From contig CALEJW010000133.1 of the NCBI GenBank assembly GCA_937898635.1, forward strand, positions 1-15,252: 15,252 nt of DNA, written 5' to 3'. This document shows, one piece after another, positions 7,041 through 13,818 of this stretch (position 1 is the first letter of the stretch; the number at the start of each line of letters is the position of its first letter). This stretch comes from an uncultured Pseudomonadota bacterium. GTDB taxonomy: Bacteria > Pseudomonadota > Gammaproteobacteria > Burkholderiales > Usitatibacteraceae. The notes beneath the pieces are model-generated. The model ran no database searches and was not told the origin of the DNA. It was given only the letters and a program-made list of their open reading frames with translations. The position numbers and the translations under genes were made by a program.

Positions 7041-7379
7041 CTAGAAGAGCTTGTCCTGGCCGGCGGCGAGCGCCGAATCCAGAGTCTCCTGCATGGCGGC
7101 GATTCTACGCTCAATGTCCGCACCGTCAACGGAAACGCCGGCTGTCGCGGGCTTCTTCGCGAGGTACTCGTGGGCGATATTGAGCGCGGCCATGATCGCG
7201 ATGCGCTCGTTGCCGGTGACCTTGCCGGAATCGCGCAGCTCCTTCATGCGCCGGTTGAGGAAATCCACCGACACCTGCAGCTGCGCCTCCTCGCCCTCGG
7301 GGCAGGCCACGCGGAACTCGCGTCCCAGGAGCAGGATCGGGAGTCCCTTTTCGCGCGATCTTGCGGCCTCGTCGTTCAA
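7041..7379 (-). CDS. zapA: Cell division protein ZapA
   Basis: The 112-residue protein has the ZapA layout: an N-terminal FtsZ-binding head with ILLLGREFRVACPEGEEAQL (15-34), VDFLNRRMKEL (38-48) and the helix ERIAIMAALNIAHEYL (58-73), followed by a C-terminal coiled coil (about 85-108). ZapA is a cytoplasmic tetramer that cross-links FtsZ protofilaments at the Z-ring. The start is TTG at 7379, within a TTGA overlap with the stop of the upstream zapB-like gene. A GGAG eight bases upstream supports it, and the resulting N-terminus fits the family. Codons at about 81-93 are unusually AT-ending (GTT, GGT, ATT, CGT, AGA) compared with the rest of the gene, and they coincide with an internal promoter. 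Confidence 0.94.
   Translation of the reverse strand: MNDEAARSREKGLPILLLGREFRVACPEGEEAQLQVSVDFLNRRMKELRDSGKVTGNERIAIMAALNIAHEYLAKKPATAGVSVDGADIERRIAAMQETLDSALAAGQDKLF
7102..7129 (-). promoter_or_regulatory. Predicted sigma-70 promoter inside zapA, directed at 6S RNA
   Basis: On the minus strand the zapA reading frame contains TTGACG (7124-7129) and TAGAAT (7102-7107), separated by 16 bp. Each hexamer matches five of six consensus positions. Transcription would start near 7095, about 135 nt before the 6S 5' end, cross the zapA stop and the palindromic repeat, and enter ssrS and the EVE gene. No comparable promoter is visible immediately upstream of 6S. Confidence 0.6.
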
Positions 7380-7576
7380 CCCTCGGTCTCCGGGATCTGC
7401 TTCAGCAGCGCTTCGATGCGGGCCTTGGCGGCCGCGAGCTTCTCCGCGAGGCGCGCGTTCTCGTCCGTCCGGGCCGCCAGGAGCTGGCGCAATTCACGCC
7501 CCTCGTCCCGCAACTGCTTGAGCTGCAGGACGGCTTGTTCGACCTTCGCTTCGAGGGCGGAAAGCTCGGCATCCAT
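7376..7576 (-). CDS. zapB: ZapB-like coiled-coil protein
   Basis: The 66-residue protein is almost entirely predicted coiled coil, with heptad-spaced Leu/Val/Ala (LSALEAKVEQAVLQLKQL, then RELRQLL and ARLAEKLAAAKARIEALL). It matches the short ZapB/DUF904-type proteins encoded just upstream of zapA in betaproteobacteria. E. coli ZapB is about 80 aa, joins the Z-ring through ZapA and links it to the terminus protein MatP. The symbol is assigned on coiled coil plus synteny, because such short coiled coils carry little sequence signal. The ATG at 7576 is the only Met in the frame. It lies 6 nt after a -10 element, so the mRNA is probably leaderless. The stop overlaps the zapA TTG start (TTGA), implying coupled translation of the two partners. 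Confidence 0.8.
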   Translation of the reverse strand: MDAELSALEAKVEQAVLQLKQLRDEGRELRQLLAARTDENARLAEKLAAAKARIEALLKQIPETEG

Positions 7577-7582
7577 TCGCGC

Positions 7583-7611
7583 ACATTATTGGAAAAGCGG
7601 TTGCCGGTCAA
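7583..7611 (-). promoter_or_regulatory. Predicted sigma-70 promoter of zapB-zapA
   Basis: The minus strand has TTGACC (7606-7611), a 17-bp spacer and TAATGT (7583-7588). Only six bases separate the -10 from the zapB ATG, so initiation at the usual distance would fall on the A of the start codon. It diverges from the btuB promoter, whose -35 lies about 40 bp away. Confidence 0.6.
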
Positions 7612-7652
7612 TGTGTAAGCATCTATTTTGAAAGTGATTTCGAATGTAACGA

Positions 7653-7682
7653 TTGGCCTTTCGCCCGGCGCGGGCTTATGAT
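7653..7682 (+). promoter_or_regulatory. Predicted sigma-70 promoter of the cobalamin riboswitch-btuB unit
   Basis: TTGGCC (7653-7658), an 18-bp spacer and TATGAT (7677-7682; five of six consensus) precede the riboswitch aptamer by a few bases. The predicted start near 7689 would place the aptamer at the very 5' end of the transcript, as expected. Confidence 0.6.
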
Positions 7683-7689
7683 CGCGCCT

Positions 7690-7853
7690 GCCCTCGGGTG
7701 TCCGGGAAGCCGGTGAAAGGCCGGCGCTGCCCCCGCAACGGTAAGCCAGTGTGGACCTCCCCCCCAGCCACTGGGGCCTTCGGGCCTCGGGAAGGCGGTG
7801 GTCAAGTCTGGCGAGCCCGGAGACCGGCCCGACGGCAACGGCCCCGAAAGGGG
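7690..7853 (+). promoter_or_regulatory. Cobalamin (B12) riboswitch aptamer
   Basis: The leader has the conserved blocks of the cobalamin riboswitch in order: GGGAAGCCGGTGAAAGGCCGG (7704-7724, split by the P3 loop), then GCTGCCCCCGCAACGGTAAG (7726-7745), a variable arm containing a GGCC-TTCG-GGCC hairpin, AAGTCTGG (7804-7811) and the B12 box GAGCCCGGAGACCGGCC (7813-7829). A CCCC-GAAA-GGGG hairpin closes the region (7842-7853). The GCAACGG-containing core is that of the adenosylcobalamin-type class. Binding of the coenzyme is known to turn expression off. The location directly before btuB, and after a matching promoter, agrees. Confidence 0.95.
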
Positions 7854-7866
7854 GAATGAAACCCAA

Positions 7867-7901
7867 GAGCCTGCGGGGACGCTGGCTCGCCCGGACCTGG
7901 A
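7867..7901 (+). promoter_or_regulatory. Candidate expression platform of the cobalamin riboswitch
   Basis: Between the aptamer and the btuB ATG, GAGCC (7867-7871) can pair with GGCTC (7884-7888). The segment GGCTCGCC (7884-7891) is also an exact complement of GGCGAGCC (7810-7817) at the B12 box, so the two pairings compete. The likely ribosome-binding purines (GGA at 7899-7901) lie just downstream. There is no U-tract, so control is more likely translational than by intrinsic termination. This is inferred by eye, without energy calculation. Confidence 0.4.
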
Positions 7902-7910
7902 AAAACCTCG

Positions 7911-9761
7911 ATGAAAACCTCGCCATTGGCCGGCCTTGCCGCCGCCGCCGCATTGGGCGCGCACGCCCAGACCCTTCCTCCCACGCCCGCCCCCTCCCTC
8001 GCCTTCCAGCCCCTCGACGCGATGGTCGTCACCGCCATCCGCAGCCCGCAACGCGCCAACGAGGCGCTCCGCGACGTGGAAGTGATCACGCGCGAGGACA
8101 TCGACCGCGCCGGGCCCGTCTCCCTCGCCGAGCTCCTGCAGCGCCGCGCCCTCGTGGAGTTCCGCGGCACCGGCGGGGCGGGCCAGCCCGCGGGGCTCTT
8201 CCTGCGCGGGGCGAACGCCGGCCAGACGCTGGTGCTCGTCGACGGCCTGCGGGTGAGCTCCGCGACGGTGGGCACCACTTCCATCGAGAACCTGCCGCTG
8301 GAGCTCATCGAGCGCATCGAGGTGGTGAAGGGGCCGCTCTCGAGCCTCTACGGGCCCGACGCGATCGGCGGCGTGGTGCAGGTCTTCACGCGCGCGGGCG
8401 CGAAGCCGCGGCTCTTCGCCACCGCGGGGTACGGCACCGACGCCGACTCGCGCCTTGCCGCGGGCTTCACCGCGGTGGAGGGCAGGACCACCGTTTCCTT
8501 CTCCGCGGGCGGGCGGCGTGTGGATGCGGCGAGTGCCACGAACGCACGCGCTTTCTGCCACGACCCGGACCGCGACCGCTACGACAACGCCTACGCGAAC
8601 CTCCAGGCGCAGGGCCGGCTCACGCCCACCGAGACCCTCACCCTGTCGGGCTTCACGAGCCGCGGCCGCGCGCGCTATGACGGCTGCCCCGACGCCCAGG
8701 GCAACTTCGCGAACGACCGCAACGTGCAGACGCTCTCCGGCCTGAGCCTCGCCTCTTCCATGGCCTACGCCGCCTGGTGGACGAGCCGCCTCACGATCGG
8801 CCAGGGCCGCGACGAGCTCTCGATCGAGGGCTACGACCCGGCGCGCTTCGAGACGCGCCAGGACCAGGCGGCCTGGGTGCACGAGATCGCCACCCCCGCG
8901 GGCAAGTTCCTCGCGGGCGTGGAGACGCTGCGCCAGAAGGTGCTCTCGCCCACCGCCTTCACGCAGACGCGACGCGACACGAATTCCTTCTGGGTGGCCC
9001 TCGACGAGTCCTGGCGCGGCTACCGCCTCGAGGCCTCCGCCCGGCGCGACGAGGACGACCAGTTCGGCGACCGCCAGACCGGCGCGGTGAGCACGGGCCT
9101 GCCCTGGAAGGGCGTGGGGCTCTTCACCGCGACCTACGGCCGGGGATTCCGCGCGCCGACCTTCTTCGATCTCTATGCCCCGTCCTCGGACTTCTACGTG
9201 CCCAACCCGGAGCTGCGCCCCGAGAGGAGCCGCAGCCGCGAGCTGGGTTTCCGGAGCGAGGACTTCGCGGGCTGGCGCCTGCGCCTCACCGGCTTCGACC
9301 ACCGCATCGAGGACCTCATCACCTACGTCTTCCCCACGATGGCCAACGTGCGCCGCGCGCGCATCCGCGGGTTGGAGGCGACGGCGGAAGGCAGCCTCTG
9401 GGGCGTGGAGCTGCGCGCCTCGTTCGCCGCCCAGCGCCCGCGCGACGAGGACACGGGATTCCTGCTCCAGGGCAGGGCGAAGCGCTTCGGGCGCCTCGAG
9501 GCCTCGAAGGCGTTCGGCGCCTGGAGCGTCTCCGGCGGCGTCACGGCGAGCGACGAGCGCTTCGACTCGGCCAGCGAGTCGCCAGCCTCGCGCCTGCCGG
9601 GCTACGCCATCGCCGATGCCACCGTGACCTATGCCGTGGACCGGCGCTGGAAGCTGGAACTCGTCGCCTCCAACCTCTTCGACCGGCGCTACGAGCACAC
9701 CGTCGGCTACGACGCCCCGCGCCGCGCCCTCCTCCTCAACCTGCGCTTCGAGGCGTCCTGA
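7911..9761 (+). CDS. btuB: TonB-dependent outer-membrane cobalamin receptor BtuB
   Basis: The 616-residue protein has a signal peptide (MKTSPLAGLAAAAALGAHA, cleavage before Gln20), a TonB box at about 36-43 (DAMVVTAI), a plug domain (about 45-160) and a 22-strand-type beta-barrel. The plug reads closely like E. coli BtuB: IRG/LRGANA, LVLVDGLR, IERIEVVKGP and SLYGPDAIGGVVQV. It binds cobalamin at the cell surface and imports it with TonB-ExbBD energy. The acidic loop CHDPDRDRYDN (216-226) corresponds to the Ca2+-binding loop region of BtuB. Cys216 and Cys259 lie in neighbouring outer loops and could form a disulfide. The C-terminus ends LRFEAS rather than in an aromatic residue, which is unusual for a barrel. 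The gene is under the cobalamin riboswitch; no btuCDF or cobalamin synthesis genes lie nearby. Confidence 0.95.
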   Translation: MKTSPLAGLAAAAALGAHAQTLPPTPAPSLAFQPLDAMVVTAIRSPQRANEALRDVEVITREDIDRAGPVSLAELLQRRALVEFRGTGGAGQPAGLFLRGANAGQTLVLVDGLRVSSATVGTTSIENLPLELIERIEVVKGPLSSLYGPDAIGGVVQVFTRAGAKPRLFATAGYGTDADSRLAAGFTAVEGRTTVSFSAGGRRVDAASATNARAFCHDPDRDRYDNAYANLQAQGRLTPTETLTLSGFTSRGRARYDGCPDAQGNFANDRNVQTLSGLSLASSMAYAAWWTSRLTIGQGRDELSIEGYDPARFETRQDQAAWVHEIATPAGKFLAGVETLRQKVLSPTAFTQTRRDTNSFWVALDESWRGYRLEASARRDEDDQFGDRQTGAVSTGLPWKGVGLFTATYGRGFRAPTFFDLYAPSSDFYVPNPELRPERSRSRELGFRSEDFAGWRLRLTGFDHRIEDLITYVFPTMANVRRARIRGLEATAEGSLWGVELRASFAAQRPRDEDTGFLLQGRAKRFGRLEASKAFGAWSVSGGVTASDERFDSASESPASRLPGYAIADATVTYAVDRRWKLELVASNLFDRRYEHTVGYDAPRRALLLNLRFEAS

Positions 9762-9762
9762 C

Positions 9763-9781
9763 GAAGGGAAGCGTCCCCTTC
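9763..9781. repeat. Short inverted repeat in the btuB-waaQ gap
   Basis: GAAGGG (9763-9768) and CCCTTC (9776-9781) form a 6-bp stem around a 7-nt loop, starting one base after the btuB stop. No U-run follows, so terminator function is doubtful. The minus-strand GAAGGGGACGCTTCCC resembles dispersed GGGGAC-type palindromes and could be a remnant of one. The remaining 40 bp of the gap show only a weak AT-richer patch before the next ATG. Confidence 0.35.
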
Positions 9782-9822
9782 ATCTTCCCCCAAGCCGACG
9801 GCCGTTTGCTAATCTGGCGGCC

Positions 9823-10899
9823 ATGGTCCCGGACCCGATCGGCGTCGACTCGCTGCGGCGCGTGCTGGTGGTGAAGCTTCGCCACCACGGCGACGTGCTC
9901 CTCGCCTCGCCGGTCTTCCGGGTGCTCGCGGCGAGGGCGCCGGAGGCGGAGATCGACGCCCTGGTCTACGCCGACACGCGCGACATGCTCGCCGGCCACC
10001 CGGCGATCTCCGTGGTCCACGGCATCGACCGCGAGTGGAAGCGCCAGGGCCTGCTCGTGCAGGCGCGCCGCGAGGCGGCCCTCCTCGCCGAGCTTCGCGA
10101 GCGCAAGTACCAGCTGATCGTGCACCTCACCGACCACTGGCGCGGCGCCTGGCTCGCACAGCTCCTGCGCCCGCGCTGGTCCGTCGCGCCCGCGCGCGGC
10201 GGCTGGGCCTGGAAGGCCTGCTTCTCGCACCGCTACGCGCTCACCCACGGCACGCCCCGGCACACGGTGGAGTCGAACCTCGACGCGCTTCGCCGCCTCG
10301 GGCTCTACCCGAGCGACGAGGAGAAGCGCCTCGTGATGGTGCCCGGCGAAGCCGCCGAGGCGAAGGTGGACGAGCTGCTCGCCGGGCACGGCCTCGCGCG
10401 AAAGGGCTTCCTGCTGGTCCACCCGACCTCGCGCTGGCTCTTCAAGGCCTGGACCGACGAGCGCAACGCCGAGCTCCTGCGCCGCCTCGCCTCCGACGGG
10501 CACCGCCTCGTGGTCACCGCCGCGCCGAACGCGCGCGAGCAGGCCATCGTGAAGCGCATCCTCGCGCGCGCAGGCGTCGCGGTGACGGACCTTTCGGGCG
10601 GCCTCACGCTGCGGGAGATGGGCGCCCTCGCCGCGCGCGCGCGCCTCTTCTTCGGCGTCGATTCCGCGCCCATGCACATCGCGGCGGCCATGGGCACGCC
10701 CGTCGTGGCGCTCTTCGGCCCGAGCGGCGAGCACGAGTGGGGGCCGTGGATGGTCCCGCACCGCGTCGTCGCGAGCGACTTCCCCTGCCGGCCCTGCGGC
10801 AACGACGGCTGCGGCGGCGGCAAGGTGAGCGAGTGCCTCGTGAAGCTGCCCGTCGAGCGCGTGCACGCGGCGATCAACGACCTCCTCGCGCAATCGTGA
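9823..10899 (+). CDS. Glycosyltransferase family 9, WaaQ-like (LPS heptosyltransferase)
   Basis: The 358-residue GT-B enzyme opens with the GT9 strand VLVVKLRHHGDVLLASPVF (14-32), where the GD pair is conserved. The second domain has LLVHPTSRWLFKAW (197-210), which closely resembles the corresponding stretch of WaaQ (heptosyltransferase III), then FFGVDSAPMHIAAAMGTP (276-293) and LFGPSGEHEWGPW, which form the ADP-heptose site. A C-terminal Cys set (322, 325, 330, 338) resembles one seen in other GT9 proteins. It likely adds heptose to the inner LPS core on the cytoplasmic face; the acceptor position is inferred from similarity alone. The frame is open upstream, but the ATG at 9823 gives the correct N-terminus. 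A TAAT patch at 9810-9813 lies just before the ATG, without a convincing -35. The stop overlaps the next start (GTGA). Confidence 0.88.
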   Translation: MVPDPIGVDSLRRVLVVKLRHHGDVLLASPVFRVLAARAPEAEIDALVYADTRDMLAGHPAISVVHGIDREWKRQGLLVQARREAALLAELRERKYQLIVHLTDHWRGAWLAQLLRPRWSVAPARGGWAWKACFSHRYALTHGTPRHTVESNLDALRRLGLYPSDEEKRLVMVPGEAAEAKVDELLAGHGLARKGFLLVHPTSRWLFKAWTDERNAELLRRLASDGHRLVVTAAPNAREQAIVKRILARAGVAVTDLSGGLTLREMGALAARARLFFGVDSAPMHIAAAMGTPVVALFGPSGEHEWGPWMVPHRVVASDFPCRPCGNDGCGGGKVSECLVKLPVERVHAAINDLLAQS

Positions 10900-12059
10900 A
10901 CCCGACCGTCCGGGGGCTGGGTACGAGCGGCCCCCGGGTGGCGCTGGTGCGAAGCCGGTTCGACGCCTTCGGCGGCGCCGAGCGCTTCGTGCAGTCGGCC
11001 ATCGCCGCGCTCTCCGCCCAGGGCGCCACGCTCACGCTCGTGACGCGCCGCTGGCCCGACGGCGACGGCACGGCGATCGTGCTCGACCCCTTCTACCTCG
11101 GCAGCCTCTGGCGCGACCTCGGCTTCGCGCGCGCCGTCTGCGCGGAGCTCCCGAAGCGCCGCTTCGACCTCGTCCAGTCCCACGAGCGCATCGCCTGCTG
11201 CGACGTCTACCGCGCGGGCGACGGCGTGCACGCGGCCTGGCTCGCCGAGAGAGCGCGCGTGCAGTCCCCGCTCGCGAGGCTCGCCACGGCCCTCTCGCCG
11301 CACCACCGCTACCTCCTCGGCGCCGAGCGCGCCCTCTTCACCTCGCCGCGCCTGAAGGCCGTGATCTGCAATTCGGAGATGGTCCGAGGGGAGATCGCGG
11401 AACGCTTCGCCACGCCCGCCGACAAGCTCGTCCTCATCCGCAACGCCGTGGACGGCGCGCGCTTCCACCCGGGGCTTCGCGCGGAATTCGGCGAGGCCGT
11501 GCGCCAGCAACTCTCGCTGCCGCGTGGGGCGGCGGTATTCGCCTTCGTCGGCTCCGGCTTCCAGAGGAAGGGGCTGGAGGCCTTCCTGCACGCCCTCGCG
11601 CGAAGGCGCGAGCCCGGCTGGGCGATCGTCGCCGGCAAGGACAAGGACGCCTCGCGCTACCGCTCGCTCGCCGCCCGCCTGGGGATCGGCGAGCGCGTGC
11701 GCTTCACGGGCGGCGTCTCCGACGTGCGGCCCTACCTCGCCGCGGCCGACGCGTTCGTGCTGCCGACGCTCTACGACCCCTTCCCCAACGCCGCTCTCGA
11801 GGCGATGGCCGCGGGGCTCGCGGTGCTGACGAGCACGAAGTGCGGCGCGGCGGAGATCGTGCGCGAGGGCGAGAGCGGTTTCGTGCGCGACGCGCTCGAC
11901 GCCTCCGGGCTCGCGCAGTGCCTGGACGCGCTCGATCCCGCGACCGCCCGGCGCATGGGAGAAGCCGCCCGGGACGCGGTGGCCGCGCTCACCCCGGAGG
12001 CCATGGCGCGCGAGTACCTCGCCCTCTACGAAAGGCTCCTCGCGGGCAAACTGGGATAA
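10896..12059 (+). CDS. Glycosyltransferase family 4, WaaG-like (LPS core)
   Basis: The product has 387 residues with a GT-B fold. The N-terminal domain has VALVRSRFDAFGGAERF (15-31), with the donor-loop GG at 26-27. The C-terminal GT1/GT4 domain has GSGFQRKG (219-226), VRFTGGVSDVRPYLAAADAF (268-287) and DPFPNAALE (294-302), the Asp/Glu-x7-Glu nucleotide-sugar motif. The central HERI..CDVYRAGDGVHAAWL region and the GSGFQRKG motif resemble WaaG, the glucosyltransferase that starts the outer core. The sugar is not determinable here. The start is GTG at 10896 in a GTGA overlap with the previous stop; GTG at 10938 would remove 14 unconserved residues and is an alternative. The gene ends 7 bp before msbA, consistent with core assembly feeding the flippase. 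Confidence 0.85.
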   Translation: MNPTVRGLGTSGPRVALVRSRFDAFGGAERFVQSAIAALSAQGATLTLVTRRWPDGDGTAIVLDPFYLGSLWRDLGFARAVCAELPKRRFDLVQSHERIACCDVYRAGDGVHAAWLAERARVQSPLARLATALSPHHRYLLGAERALFTSPRLKAVICNSEMVRGEIAERFATPADKLVLIRNAVDGARFHPGLRAEFGEAVRQQLSLPRGAAVFAFVGSGFQRKGLEAFLHALARRREPGWAIVAGKDKDASRYRSLAARLGIGERVRFTGGVSDVRPYLAAADAFVLPTLYDPFPNAALEAMAAGLAVLTSTKCGAAEIVREGESGFVRDALDASGLAQCLDALDPATARRMGEAARDAVAALTPEAMAREYLALYERLLAGKLG

Positions 12060-12066
12060 TGCCGCG

Positions 12067-13815
12067 ATGACCGCCCCGCAGCCCGACGGCCGCGCGCTCT
12101 ACGCCCGGCTCCTGCAGCACGTGTGGCCCTACAAGGCCGCGCTCTTCGCCGCCATCGCGGCGATGGTGGTGGGCGGGCTTGCCGACGCGGCGCTCGTGAA
12201 GCTCACCGGCCCCCTGGTGAACGAGCTCTTCGTGAACCGCAACCGCGACCTCGCGATCCTCATCCCGCTGGGCGTGGTCGCGGTCTTCCTCGTGAGCGGG
12301 CTCGCGAGCTTCGCCTCGGGCTACCTCACGCAGTGGGTGAACAACAAGGTGATCCTGGACCTGCGCGGGGCGATGTTCGCCAACGTCCTGAGGCTTCCGC
12401 CCGCCGCGTTCGACGAGATCCCCACCGCGCGCCTGGTCTCGCGCTTCACGCACGACGTGACGCAGATCGCCTCGGCCTCCACGAGCGTGCTGGCCACGCT
12501 CGTGCGCGACACCGTCACCATCGCCGCCCTCCTCGCGATCCTGCTCTGGTCCAACTGGCGGCTCACGCTCATCACCTTCGTCGTGATCCCGCCGCTCGCG
12601 CTCGCCGTGCGCTACTTCAGCAAGCGCCTGCGGGAGACGAGCCGCGCGAGCCAGAAGGCCGTCGGCGGCGTGGCCGAGGTGCTCGACGAGGCGATCACCA
12701 ACCAGCGCGTGGTGCGCGTCTTCGGCGGCCAGGCCTACGAGAGCGGGCGCTTCGCGAAGGCGGCGCAGCTCATCCGGCGCTTCAACATGAAGCAGGCCGC
12801 GGCGGCCGCGGCGACCGTGCCCGTGACCCAGCTCCTCGTCGCCTGCGCCGTGGCGGCCATCATCTACTTCGCCGCGGAGCAGGCCTTCGCGGGGCAGACG
12901 GACGTGGGCCGCTTCGTGGAGTTCATCGCCGCCACCGGCATGCTGCTGCAGCCCCTGAAGCGCCTGACCGGCGTGAACGAGCACCTGCAGCGCGGGCTCG
13001 CCGCCTGCGAGAGCGTCTTCGGCCTGATCGACGAGGCCCCCGAGGACGACCGCGGCACGGTCGTGCTCGAGCGCTCGCGCGGCGCGGTGCGCTTCGAGGC
13101 CGTCTCGCTCACCTACCGCACGGCCACGCAGCCGGCGCTCGACGCGATCAGCCTCGACATCGCTCCCGGCGAGACGGTCGCGCTCGTGGGCGCCTCGGGC
13201 AGCGGCAAGTCGAGCCTCATCCACCTGCTGCCGCGCTTCTACCACCCCACGGCCGGGCGCATCACCCTGGACGGCCACGGCCTCGAGGAGCTCACCCTCG
13301 CGAGCCTTCGCCGGCAGATCGCGCTCGTCTCGCAGAACGTGGTGCTCTTCAACGACACGGTGGCCGCGAACATCGCCTACGGGCAGGGCGAGCGCGCCGA
13401 CGAGGCGGACATCGTCCGCGCGGCGGAAGCGGCCAACGCCATGGCCTTCATCCGCGAGCTTCCCGAGGGGCTCGCGACCGAGATCGGCGAGAACGGCGCC
13501 AAGCTCTCCGGCGGGCAGCGCCAGCGCATCGCCATCGCGCGCGCGATCCTCAAGGACGCGCCGATCCTGCTGCTCGACGAGGCGACCTCGGCGCTGGACA
13601 CCGAGAGCGAGCGCGCGGTGCAGTCGGCGCTGGAGACGCTCATGCGCGGTCGCACCACCATCGTGATCGCCCACCGCCTGTCCACGGTGGAGAACGCCGA
13701 TCGCATCGTGGTGCTCGCCCACGGGCGCATCGTCGAGGAGGGCACGCACGCTCGCCTCCTCGCCGCGGGCGGCGTCTACGCGGGCCTCTACCGCCTGCAG
13801 TTCGCCGGCGCCTAG
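12067..13815 (+). CDS. msbA: Lipid A/LPS core flippase MsbA (ABC exporter)
   Basis: The 582-residue half-transporter matches the length of E. coli MsbA (582). It has a six-helix transmembrane domain (about 1-320) and a nucleotide-binding domain (about 340-575). The ATPase motifs are intact: Walker A GASGSGKS (375-382), Q-loop Gln423, signature LSGGQ (480-484), Walker B ILLLDE (500-505), D-loop SALD and H-loop His536. The dimer flips core-lipid A across the inner membrane. The glycosyltransferase neighbours on both sides support MsbA over a drug exporter, although the family overlaps in sequence. The ATG at 12067 is seven bases after the previous stop. GATAAT (12055-12060) lies exactly 6 nt before the ATG, echoing the zapB arrangement, but no -35 is visible. 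Confidence 0.92.
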   Translation: MTAPQPDGRALYARLLQHVWPYKAALFAAIAAMVVGGLADAALVKLTGPLVNELFVNRNRDLAILIPLGVVAVFLVSGLASFASGYLTQWVNNKVILDLRGAMFANVLRLPPAAFDEIPTARLVSRFTHDVTQIASASTSVLATLVRDTVTIAALLAILLWSNWRLTLITFVVIPPLALAVRYFSKRLRETSRASQKAVGGVAEVLDEAITNQRVVRVFGGQAYESGRFAKAAQLIRRFNMKQAAAAAATVPVTQLLVACAVAAIIYFAAEQAFAGQTDVGRFVEFIAATGMLLQPLKRLTGVNEHLQRGLAACESVFGLIDEAPEDDRGTVVLERSRGAVRFEAVSLTYRTATQPALDAISLDIAPGETVALVGASGSGKSSLIHLLPRFYHPTAGRITLDGHGLEELTLASLRRQIALVSQNVVLFNDTVAANIAYGQGERADEADIVRAAEAANAMAFIRELPEGLATEIGENGAKLSGGQRQRIAIARAILKDAPILLLDEATSALDTESERAVQSALETLMRGRTTIVIAHRLSTVENADRIVVLAHGRIVEEGTHARLLAAGGVYAGLYRLQFAGA

Positions 13816-13818
13816 GCC

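Noticed and set aside
6276..7183. Plus-strand open frames across the EVE gene, 6S RNA and the repeat (6276-6887 and 6851-7183).
   Set aside because: They read the reverse of a coding gene, a structured RNA and a palindrome; no recognisable protein features or ribosome-binding sites.
7653..7859. A 68-codon plus-strand frame inside the btuB leader.
   Set aside because: It coincides with the cobalamin aptamer, whose conserved RNA blocks explain the sequence; the peptide has no recognisable character.
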